From the NCBI GenBank assembly GCA_022865845.1, contig JALHUC010000171.1, forward strand, positions 1 through 5,445: 5,445 bases of DNA. Reading direction: 5' to 3'. The DNA is from a bacterium. GTDB taxonomy: Bacteria > BMS3Abin14. Of the stretch, positions 1 through 5,445 are shown in pieces (position 1 is the first letter of the stretch; every line of letters begins with the position of its first letter). A model generated the notes under the pieces. That model had not been told where the DNA came from. It worked only from the letters and a program-made list of their open reading frames with translations, and made no database searches. The position numbers and the translations under genes were made by a program.

Positions 1-121
1 ATGGATCTTCCATCGCCTTTACCTCCAATGCGGACTCACCTGCGCCTGGGGATTGGAAGGGGATCTATTTTAATAATTACGTTGATAACGCCACTACCTT
101 TCTGGAGCACTGTGTGGTGGA
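1..121 (+). repeat. 121-bp perfect direct repeat, copy 1
   Basis: Bases 1-121 match bases 655-775 at every position, in the same reading frame (offset 654 bases, 218 codons). The repeat may extend upstream beyond the window. It encodes the first beta-helix block through the Val-Val of CVVE. From base 122 on the two copies differ at about 36 of the next 100 positions. Confidence 0.95.
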
Positions 122-3100
122 GTATGGAGGTGCCACACATAATAGCAATATTTACTGTAATGCCTCGTCACCCACCATCCAGAGCAGCACCATCCGTTAC
201 AGCAGTGCTGCTGGGATTTATCTTTACGGCGCATCCAATCCAACAATTGGTGGAGAAGGGACTGGCAATATCATAACCGAGAATGGAACCTATGGGATCT
301 ACTCTTATGATGCCAGTCCTTTTCCTGAAATCACCCAAAATATCATTTCAGATAACGGCTCATATCCTATCCGGACTGGTGCAATGATGAATGTGTCCGA
401 GAATACCTGTTCGGGCAATGGGATACAGGCCATAGAGGTGGTGGGGGAACATGTTACTGCCGATACTACCTGGATAAACAATGGGGTGGCATATGTGGTC
501 ACGGCAGATGTAACTGTGCGCCATTCCTCCGGCGGCAGCAGCAATGTGGCCACCCTGACCATTGAGCCCGGTGTAGAAGTCCGGTTTAATGCGGGAACCG
601 GGATTTTCATTGGCTACGCCGGGTATTACGGTGCCCTCTCTGCCCAAGGCACAGATGGATCTTCCATCGCCTTTACCTCCAATGCGGACTCACCTGCGCC
701 TGGGGATTGGAAGGGGATCTATTTTAATAATTACGTTGATAACGCCACTACCTTTCTGGAGCACTGTGTGGTGGAATATGGGGGCCATACCAATAATGCA
801 AATATTTACTGTGGCAACGCCAAACCAACCATCCAGTACAACACTATTCGTAATAGCAGCCACTCAGGTATTTACGTAAACGGAACCGGAAGCAATGGCG
901 CCCTTATAAATTGCAACAATCTGAAGGACAACCATTATGGCGTATACACCACCAATAGTGCCCAGCCTTTGATCCACAACAACAACTTCCTGCGCAACTT
1001 CAATTACGGAGTGTACAACGCCAGTGGCGTCACCGTGGATGCGGAAAGTAACTGGTGGGGGGATGCCAACGGCCCGAACTACAATGGCGATGCGGTTTAT
1101 GGTGACGTGGATTTCGAACCGTGGCTAACCGCAGAAAGTGATTGCATTACAACACCGCCCACAAATAGCCCGCCGTTTGTCCCTAAAAACCCCAACCCGG
1201 CCAATGGCGCAGTAAATGTAACTTTGACCGATGGGTCGTTGACCGTGACTTGGGTCGGGGGAGATCCAAATCCATGGGATACGGTTACCTACGATGTCTA
1301 TTTCGGAACGGCTTCGGACAATCTCTCTATAGTGGCTGGCGGCATTGATACCGAAAGCTATCTGCTGTCAGATCTTGAAGAAGGAATCACCTACTACTGG
1401 CAGATTATTGCCCAGGACAATGGGGGTCTGGAGACAACAGGCCCTGTCTGGCATTTTACCAGCCAGGGGCCTCCGCCTGATCTTGTCGTCACCCATGTGA
1501 CATGGGATCCGTCGGCTAATATCGAGGGAGGCCAGGAGGTAACCTTCACTGCCACCATTCAAAACAATGGCACAGGCCCGGCTGTGGATACCTTCCAGGT
1601 AGATTTCCGTATCGGCGGCACGAGCATCGGAAGTCAACAGATCAGTCAGATTCTTGAGAGTAGCGAATCTGTGCAGGTGAGCAGGGCTTGGACAGCCCAG
1701 GTGGGAGAGCACACCATCGAGGTGGTAGCCGACAGCGCCGGTCAAGTGGCAGAATCAGACGAAACGAATAATAACTTATCCCAACCCTTACCATCGGTTC
1801 AGGACACCACGCCTCCGGAACTGGTGGATACCTCCCCTGCCGATGGCATTAGGATTCAACAGGTGACTGTAATTCTCATAACGCTCCTGGATCGTTACGG
1901 CGGCACAGTTGACGACGACGCCGTGATTGGAAGTATTTCTGTCATTAATGGGAGCAACCAACCTGTCGCAGGAACTGTCACTGAGGCAAACGACGAGTTC
2001 ACCTTTACTCCCGACACATCACCCCTTGGAGACGACACAATCCAGGTTTCTCTCACGGCAACGGATACGGCTGGAAACTCCGAGGCCTACGGCTTTTCTT
2101 TTACAGTAGACAGCCAGGCACCGTCAAAGCCCACTATTACTGGCGGTGCGGTCACGAGCGGTGTCATTCAGGTGCGCCCTGCTCAGAACTTATCCAACAG
2201 CACCTCGGTGACTCTCACAGGTACCCGTGATGATAACACCAGTGTGTGGATCAACAATATCCAAAGGGTGAGTCTTGGTTCTGGTGACTGGTCTGTGAAT
2301 CTCACCCTCGTACAAGGGGACAATGCCCTGGAGATATGGGCCGAGGACACAGCCGGAAACAGGAGCGCATCAGAATGGGTGGATATCCTGGTGGATTCGG
2401 TAGCACCGGTGATCAGCGGCATCACCCCGGAGGACAACAGCTTCCTCAATGCTCCTCCCGCTTCGGTTGTGATCGAATATGTGGAGGAGACCAGCGGTCT
2501 GAACCTGGATACCACAACCCACTCAATGAAGGACAGCAGCTTTACGGAGATTGATGGAACCTGGACTACTTTCGGTGGGAACCAGCTCATATTTACCCCG
2601 TCGGCTACACTGGTTGAGTCTATCTACACCGTGGATGTACAAGTGGAGGATATCCTTGGGAACCGGGGTGGTGCGGCCCAGTATCACTTTACCGTGGATA
2701 CCACACCGCCTCCGCCACTTGAGATCAATCCGGTCACTTCTCCGGCACATAACCCGAACCAGACCATCAGCGGAACCAAGGAGGCCTATGTCAGTATCCT
2801 GTTAGATGGCGAAGAGGTGGTTGGCCATACGACCGAGACTACCTGGGAGCATACTGTTACCCTTACGAGCGGCACAAACCAATTTACCTTCGCGGCAAAA
2901 GATCGTGCGGGAAACCAGGGCGAGGGTGTGCTGGTAGAAATCGTTTATGACGACATCCCGCCCCAGGCCGTGTATACCCTGACAGTCAACGGTGAAGGGG
3001 ATGGCACCACTGTCACCCTGGACTGGACAGGCTACGCCGAATCGGTCCATGGGGACATCGCATCCTACAGGATCTATTATGAGACCGCCAGCTTCAGTGA

Positions 3101-5445
3101 TGTATCCGGCCTTACGATACGTGCCACTGTGAATGCCGGGACCTTCATCTATGTAGCTCAAAACCTCACAAAGGGCACCACGTACTGGTTTGCCGTGGTG
3201 GCAGTAGACATTGCCGGGAATGCACTTACTACAGTATCCCCGGTCTCCGGTGTTCCCACAGATACAGTGGCACCTGAGGTTGTGACCAACCTTCGGGTTC
3301 AAAGCTTCGAGACCCATCTTGTTTTCATCTGGGATCACTCTACTAATACCAACGGCGATCTGGCAGGCTACAAGGTCTACTTTAATAACGCCACTGACGG
3401 AGCCTCCCTGCCTTCGAGCCAGAATACCCATGAAGAAACCGGCCTGAGTTCGGCTACGGCCTATCCATTCCGAGTCACTGCCTATGACACGGATGGAAAT
3501 GAGAGCGCCGGCACTTCCATTACCGGAATCACATGGCTACCCAACCCCACAAACCTGACTGCATCGCATTACAGCGGGTACGTGGATCTCACCTGGGATG
3601 GGGCTGAGCCCTCACAGTACGTCAAGCACTATGCGGTTTATGTAAGCGAGACGGATTTTTCAACCGTGGAGTCAATGACGCCAACGTTGACTGCAACTGG
3701 GACTTCTGCCAACGTTGCAGGGCTTACCAACGACACCACCTATTATTTTGCCGTAACTACTGTAAACCTCTCTAACGGTGAACGGAAAACGGTTAACACA
3801 ACTTCGGCCATGCCGGTTGCAGACACAGTTGGTCCGGAGATCACCAATGTTCAGGTAGATGGTGTGGCCTTTGTGGATGGCCATACCCTAACAAAACCTG
3901 CCATCTTCACACTAAATGCCACGGATCCCGCAGGGGTGAGTCGTATTGAATTCTCCATTGACGGCACATTGATTCGGACTGATTATAACGGCTCTCCCTA
4001 CTATGACTGCTACTGGAATATCGTTACTGAGGCAGATGGCGGTCATATACTCACCATTGTTGCCTTTGACAGCCTGGGAAACAGCACCACGGTAGAATAC
4101 GGCGTCAATGTGGCCCTGGAACCACCTATAGCGCCCAACATCACTCAACCTGCAAGCGGGTTAGTAACCAATAACCTCACCATTACTGTCTCCGGTTATG
4201 CTGAAAAGTACACGGAAATCATTCTTTATAAAAATAGCACCCAAGCTGGCGACTGGATGGCCGTGGACATGCTCGGGAATTTCAGCATTTCGCTGACCTT
4301 GACAGAAGGACAGAACCAGATCCAGGCGGCTGCCCAAAATCGGGCTGGAATCGGTCCTTTGAGTGACACGGTTCTTGTTACCCTGGATACTACTATTCCG
4401 GCAAGCCCCACAAATCTCACGGCCCAGTCAAAGGAAGGGGGCGTCATCAAGCTGACCTGGCGGGCACCCGCAGATACTTCTGTCAAGGGTTACAACCTTT
4501 ACCGGTCCACCACCAGTTTCACCTCGATCGGCCAGGCGCAAAAGGTCAATAACAATCTGATCACCCTCACTACCTTTGACGATCTCCCGGCAGAGGATGG
4601 CACCTACTATTATCGGATTACCACTATGAGCACATCGGACAATGAGAGCGAGCTCTCCTCAGAAGCCTCTGCCCAGTCCGACAGTACCATGCCCAGGGCC
4701 GTCTCAATTGCATACAACCCGCAAGGGAATTATGATTCCGGCAGTGGAAGAATGGCCCCTGGTGTGGTTGACCTCGTCTTGACAATGAGTGAGGCCCTTC
4801 AGTTAACGCCGTTTTTGAGCATCACCCCCGAAGGCGGGGTACCCATCTCGGTTGAGCTAAACAAGGTCTCGGATCTACAATACTCCGGGTTCTTTGTCGT
4901 CTCCGATACCACACCCACGGGCACGGCCTATGCCATCTTCTCCGGCAGGGATATGGTGGGAAACCGGGGCACGGAAATCGACTCCGGTGGTTCCATTAAG
5001 ATCGATACGGATGGTCCCAGTGTAAGGCGGATAACGCTCCAACCGGATGGACTTATAAAGAATGATGAAAACGATCCCGTTTCTGTCACCATGACCATTG
5101 GTCTTACTGATGCCATGAAACCGGGTGAGGTGCCATCACTTTCATACCTGCTCTCAGGCGAGGGCCGAAGTGCCATTGCCATTGAAAACCTCACCCAGGT
5201 AAGCGCCCAGCCCGAAGAGGCCCAGGCCTGGGAGGGCACATTCGTGTTTTCAGCCGATGCGGGTCTTGCAGAACCTGAGACATTCAATTTTATCTATCAA
5301 GGTGTGGATGATCTTGAAAATGTAAGCGATCGCTTCCTCTGCAATAATCTTTTCCAGGTCTACCAGGGAGAGCTTCCGCCTTTAGAGCCTCCGACGGGCC
5401 TGACAGGTGAATCACTGCCTGATGGTAAGATTCGGCTTACATGGA
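1..5445 (+). CDS. Giant multidomain beta-helix / FN3 / CARDB / Ig-like protein, internal fragment (both ends missing)
   Basis: The frame starting at base 3 is open for 1814 codons without a stop and continues past both window edges. Domain order is beta-helix (two modules, residues 1-380), FN3 (385-488), CARDB (493-599), four Ig-like (600-983), three FN3 (984-1273), two Ig-like (1274-1462), FN3 (1463-1559), two unplaced beta modules (1560-1792) and an FN3 start (1793-1814). These families are non-catalytic, extracellular and built for binding or spacing, so I infer a secreted or surface-attached adhesin or scaffold. No signal peptide, membrane segment or sorting motif lies in this piece. The first 600 residues hold about 59 Asp/Glu against 13 Lys/Arg, and only nine cysteines occur in total (37, 52, 136, 255, 270, 304, 381, 1336, 1780), seven of them in or just after the beta-helix part. 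The specific ligand or role is unknown. A downstream RHS-type or anchor domain is possible but unseen. Confidence 0.95.
3..428 (+). other. Domain: parallel beta-helix module 1 (5' end cut off)
   Basis: Residues 1-142. The module opens inside a rung (IAFTSNADSPAPGDWKGIYF) and continues through a CVVEYGG stretch (37-43), NIYC (49-52) and Asn/Ser/Gly-rich rungs carrying repeated GIY turns at 71-73 and 98-100. This pattern of short hydrophobic strands between N/S/G turns is typical of right-handed parallel beta-helix repeats in secreted bacterial proteins, some of which bind or cleave polysaccharide. No pectate-lyase-type active site is recognisable. The lead-in segment present in module 2 (about 143-218) must lie upstream of the window for this copy. 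Confidence 0.8.
429..1142 (+). other. Domain: parallel beta-helix module 2 with C-terminal NWWG / GDVDFEPWL closure
   Basis: Residues 143-380. A lead-in with the TLTIEPGVEVRF signature (184-195) is followed by a second copy of the IAFTSN...GDWKGIYF...CVVEYGG block (222-261), then rungs with GIY/GVY turns at 289, 313 and 336, spaced 24 and 23 residues apart, the usual size of one helix turn. The module ends with NWWG at 350-353 and GDVDFEPWL at 367-375, a combination commonly seen at the end of bacterial beta-helix domains. It aligns without gaps to module 1 for about 75 residues at an offset of 218. The two copies differ in the number and sequence of later rungs. Confidence 0.82.
655..775 (+). 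repeat. 121-bp perfect direct repeat, copy 2
   Basis: This is the second copy of the block at 1-121, identical at the nucleotide level including all third codon positions. The 3' border at 775/776 is sharp, and divergence starts at once with synonymous and non-synonymous changes although the protein alignment stays ungapped. No inverted repeats or transposase sequence flank it, so it is an intragenic domain repeat and not a mobile element. Confidence 0.95.
1155..1466 (+). other. Domain: fibronectin type III-like domain 1
   Basis: Residues 385-488. The sequence follows the bacterial FN3-like pattern of a proline-rich entry (NSPPFVPKNPNPANGAVNV), a strand-B Trp417, DTVTYDVYFGT (426-436) with Tyr430 and Tyr433, then a Leu458 x6 Tyr465-Trp466 strand and closing GPVWHFTS (480-487). 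The TYDVYFGT and TYYW(Q/K)I...GPVWxF signatures are very characteristic of FN3 domains in large environmental-bacterial surface proteins. The role is probably spacing or carbohydrate/protein contact between the beta-helix and the CARDB domain. Confidence 0.88.
1479..1799 (+). other. Domain: CARDB (cell-adhesion-related domain in bacteria)
   Basis: Residues 493-599. It begins DLVVTHVTWDP (493-503) and contains the GGQEVTFTATIQNNGTGPA core (509-527), a DFRIGGT strand (534-540), a WTAQVGEHTIEVVAD strand (563-577) and the terminal ESDETNNNLS motif (584-593), all in the family's order. Length (about 105 residues) is normal for CARDB. The family has a seven-stranded Ig-like fold and is found in extracellular bacterial and archaeal proteins. 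Adhesion is a proposed function and has not been demonstrated for this protein. Confidence 0.92.
1800..2111 (+). other. Domain: bacterial Ig-like module (Big_5-like)
   Basis: Residues 600-703. Entry linker DTTPPELVDTSPADG (601-615) is followed by QPVAGTVT (653-660), FTFTPDTSPLGDDTIQVSLTATD (666-688) and the AGN turn, ending FSFTVD. The order of 'TSPADG', 'PVAGTV', 'FTFTP', 'TATDxAGN' matches Big_5/SbsA-type Ig-like domains. The residues 632-640 segment (YGGTVDDDA) is unusually acidic and could bind a cation, which is inference only. Confidence 0.68.
2112..2396 (+). other. Domain: Ig-like module resembling glucodextranase domain B
   Basis: Residues 704-798. The entry SQAPSKPTITGGAVTSG is followed by SVTLTGTRDDNTSVWINN (735-752), GDWSVNLTLVQGDNALEIWAEDTAGN (761-786) and WVDILVDS. 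The pattern 'TLTGT-x-V-x-N ... W-x-V-x-L-x-x-G-x-N-x-(I/L)-x-x-x-A-x-D-x-A-G-N' is that of the glucodextranase_B/Big-type Ig-like domains, which occur widely as non-catalytic modules. Confidence 0.65.
2397..2699 (+). other. Domain: Ig-like module (Big_5-like)
   Basis: Residues 799-899. Starts VAPVISGITPEDNSFL (800-815), then LIFTPSATLVESIYTVDVQVEDILGN (862-887) and ends YHFTVD before the next TTPPPP linker. The pattern is the same as in the module at residues 600-703, with 'TP-x-D/N' entry and 'LIFTP...YTVDVxVxDxxGN' exit strands. Length (101 residues) equals that of the other modules. Confidence 0.6.
2700..2951 (+). other. Domain: short Ig-like module
   Basis: Residues 900-983, at about 84 residues the shortest complete module. 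TISGTKEAYVSILLDGEEV (921-939), TWEHTVTLTSGTNQFTFAAKDRAGN (947-971) and VLVEIVYD reproduce the glucodextranase_B-like pattern of the module at 704-798, with a 'SGT-x-x-x-V' strand followed by a W...V-x-L-x-x-G-x-N strand pair and the DRAGN turn. Confidence 0.63.
2952..3260 (+). other. Domain: fibronectin type III domain 2
   Basis: Residues 984-1086. TVTLDW (1003-1008) with Trp1008 is strand B, IASYRIYYET (1019-1028) is strand C, and LTKGTTYWFAVVAVDIAGN (1055-1073) forms the E-F region and exit strand. This order of conserved Trp, Tyr and Leu/Tyr positions is diagnostic of FN3. It is the first of three consecutive FN3 domains. Confidence 0.85.
3261..3536 (+). other. Domain: fibronectin type III domain 3
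   Basis: Residues 1087-1178. Linker DTVAPEVVTNLRVQ is followed by HLVFIWDHST (1105-1114) with Trp1110, GDLAGYKVYFNN (1118-1129), TGLSSATAYPFRVTAYDTDGNES (1146-1168). The usual Tyr-Tyr before the F strand is Tyr-Pro here (1154-1155), a small departure from the consensus. Confidence 0.85.
3537..3821 (+). other. Domain: fibronectin type III domain 4
   Basis: Residues 1179-1273. LPNPTNLTAS leads into VDLTWDGAEP (1194-1203) with Trp1198, VKHYAVYVSET (1207-1217) and VAGLTNDTTYYFAVTTVN (1238-1255). It follows the previous FN3 directly with no D-T-x-x-P linker, unlike most module borders in this protein. Confidence 0.85.
3822..4118 (+). other. Domain: Ig-like module (Big_7-type pattern)
   Basis: Residues 1274-1372. 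Linker DTVGPEITNVQVDG, then ATDPAGVSRIEFSIDGTLI (1306-1324), YYDCYWNI (1333-1340) and GGHILTIVAFDSLGNSTT (1346-1363). The phrase 'D-x-x-G-V-x-x-I-E-F-x-I-D-G' followed by 'G-x-H-x-L-x-x-x-A-x-D-x-x-G-N' is typical of Ig-like domains found next to carbohydrate-active and surface proteins. Cys1336 is one of only two cysteines after residue 381. Confidence 0.7.
4119..4388 (+). other. Domain: Ig-like module resembling glucodextranase domain B
   Basis: Residues 1373-1462. PPIAPNITQPASGLVTNNLTITVSGYAEKYTEIILYKN (1374-1411) and NFSISLTLTEGQNQIQAAAQNRAG (1426-1449) match the 'T-V-S-G-x-A-E-x-x-x-x-(I/V)-x-(L/V)-(Y/F)' and 'F-S-x-x-(L/V)-x-L-x-E-G-x-N-x-I' strands of this Ig-like type. The final turn is NRAGI, where the usual DxxGN has lost both the Asp and the Asn. 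Confidence 0.72.
4389..4679 (+). other. Domain: fibronectin type III domain 5
   Basis: Residues 1463-1559. PASPTNLTAQSKEGGVIKLTWRAP (1466-1489) with Trp1486, VKGYNLYRST (1494-1503) and FDDLPAEDGTYYYRITTMSTSDNES (1525-1549) are a near-textbook FN3 series. The 'GYNLYRS' strand C is common in bacterial FN3 domains attached to glycan-binding or RHS-type proteins. Confidence 0.9.
4680..5009 (+). other. Beta-rich module of uncertain family (Ig-like fold likely)
   Basis: Residues 1560-1669. I do not recognise a named family with confidence. The segment has alternating hydrophobic strands: GVVDLVLTMSEAL (1587-1599), FLSITPEGGVPISVEL (1604-1619), YSGFFVVSDTTPTGTAYAIFSGRDMVGN (1627-1654). A 'v-x-L-x-x-S-E-x-L' strand, a 'Y-x-G-x-F-x-V' strand and the DMVGN turn suggest a sandwich related to Big-type Ig-like domains. 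From memory, similar text occurs in large Ig/FN3 proteins of Desulfobacterota, but I cannot verify this. Confidence 0.5.
5010..5378 (+). other. Beta-rich module of uncertain family, longest in the tract
   Basis: Residues 1670-1792, about 123 residues, longer than the other sandwich modules. DGPSVRRITLQP (1670-1681) follows a DTDGP linker. VSVTMTIGLTDAMKPG (1693-1708), SLSYLLSGEG (1712-1721) and WEGTFVFSADAGL (1743-1755) are strand-like. FNFIYQGVDDLENVSD (1761-1776) replaces the usual DxxGN exit, with DLENVSD in the same place. It contains Cys1780, close to the border with the next FN3. It may be a variant of the preceding module. Confidence 0.45.
5379..5444 (+). other. Domain: start of fibronectin type III domain 6 (cut off by window end)
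   Basis: Residues 1793-1814. EPPTGLTGESLPDGKIRLTW has the standard FN3 opening, 'P-x-x-L-x-x...G-x-(I/V)-x-L-x-W', and stops exactly at the strand-B tryptophan (1814). The protein therefore continues for at least another 60-70 residues downstream. Confidence 0.75.

Noticed and set aside
1..276. ATG-started plus-strand frame of 91 codons, and the similar frame at 589-879
   Set aside because: These are frame-shifted readings over the two copies of the 121-bp repeat. They share a peptide only because the DNA is duplicated, and the +3 frame through the same bases gives a clear beta-helix sequence.
1..775. CRISPR array or insertion sequence suggested by the direct repeat
   Set aside because: There are only two copies, 654 bases apart, inside a continuous reading frame, with no spacers, terminal inverted repeats or transposase.
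3..1142. Catalytic polysaccharide lyase or pectinase activity of the beta-helix
   Set aside because: The fold resembles those enzymes, but I see no catalytic Asp/Arg/Lys cluster of a known lyase or hydrolase family, and the two-module repeat with NWWG closure fits non-catalytic surface beta-helices.
2183..2590. Minus-strand frames at 2183-2590, 1368-1745, 4226-4486, 4928-5287 and others
   Set aside because: All are shadows opposite well-defined CARDB, Ig-like or FN3 coding sequence. Their translations are Ser/Val/Arg-rich with no domain signature.
2802..3431. 209-codon open frame on the minus strand
   Set aside because: It lies antisense to the Ig-like module and FN3 domains 2 and 3 of the real gene. 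Its translation shows no recognisable domain, and I see no plausible ribosome binding site. Codon structure supports the plus strand.
1155..5444. Phage tail or host-specificity protein, since these often carry FN3 and Ig-like domains
   Set aside because: The CARDB domain, the beta-helix closure motif and the great number of modules fit a cellular surface protein better, and no phage structural motif is present. The gene's neighbours are not visible, so this is not fully excluded.
1..5445. tRNA, rRNA, riboswitch, promoter or terminator within the window
   Set aside because: The entire window is protein-coding in one frame, and no structured RNA or hairpin-plus-T-tract stands out on either strand.

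Overview
The window lies entirely inside one very large protein-coding gene. Reading frame +3 (codons starting at bases 3, 6, 9...) is open from the first complete codon to the last (bases 3-5444, 1814 codons) with no stop, no start region and no intergenic space. Both gene ends are outside the window, so no promoter, ribosome binding site, signal peptide or terminator can be seen. The other long ATG-to-stop frames on either strand are shadows of this gene. Residue n below means the codon beginning at base 3n.

The protein is a chain of extracellular-type beta modules. Residues 1-380 are two tandem parallel beta-helix modules with a 218-residue period. The second ends in the NWWG...GDVDFEPWL motif that often closes bacterial beta-helix domains. 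Then come an FN3-like domain (about 385-488), a CARDB domain (493-599), four Ig-like modules (600-983), three FN3 domains (984-1273), two more Ig-like modules (1274-1462), another FN3 (1463-1559), two beta-rich modules that I cannot place firmly (1560-1792), and the start of a further FN3 cut off at its strand-B tryptophan (1793-1814). Modules are mostly separated by short D-[TS]-x-x-P linkers, and D-x-x-G-N occurs nine times near module ends.

The protein is most likely a giant secreted or surface-anchored adhesin-like or scaffold protein. The part upstream should hold the export signal and perhaps more beta-helix. The part downstream should hold the anchor or effector end. From memory of similar architectures, an RHS/YD-repeat or other C-terminal domain downstream is possible, but nothing in the window proves it. 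No catalytic motif is visible.

Organism: the combination of CARDB, FN3, Ig-like and beta-helix modules, with a mixed codon usage of moderate G+C, fits large-genome environmental bacteria such as Desulfobacterota (former Deltaproteobacteria) or Planctomycetota. This is a low-confidence inference. The most striking DNA-level feature is a 121-base perfect direct repeat (1-121 and 655-775), whose identity falls abruptly to about 64% although the protein homology continues in register. This points to recent gene conversion or unequal recombination within the gene, or to an assembly problem.
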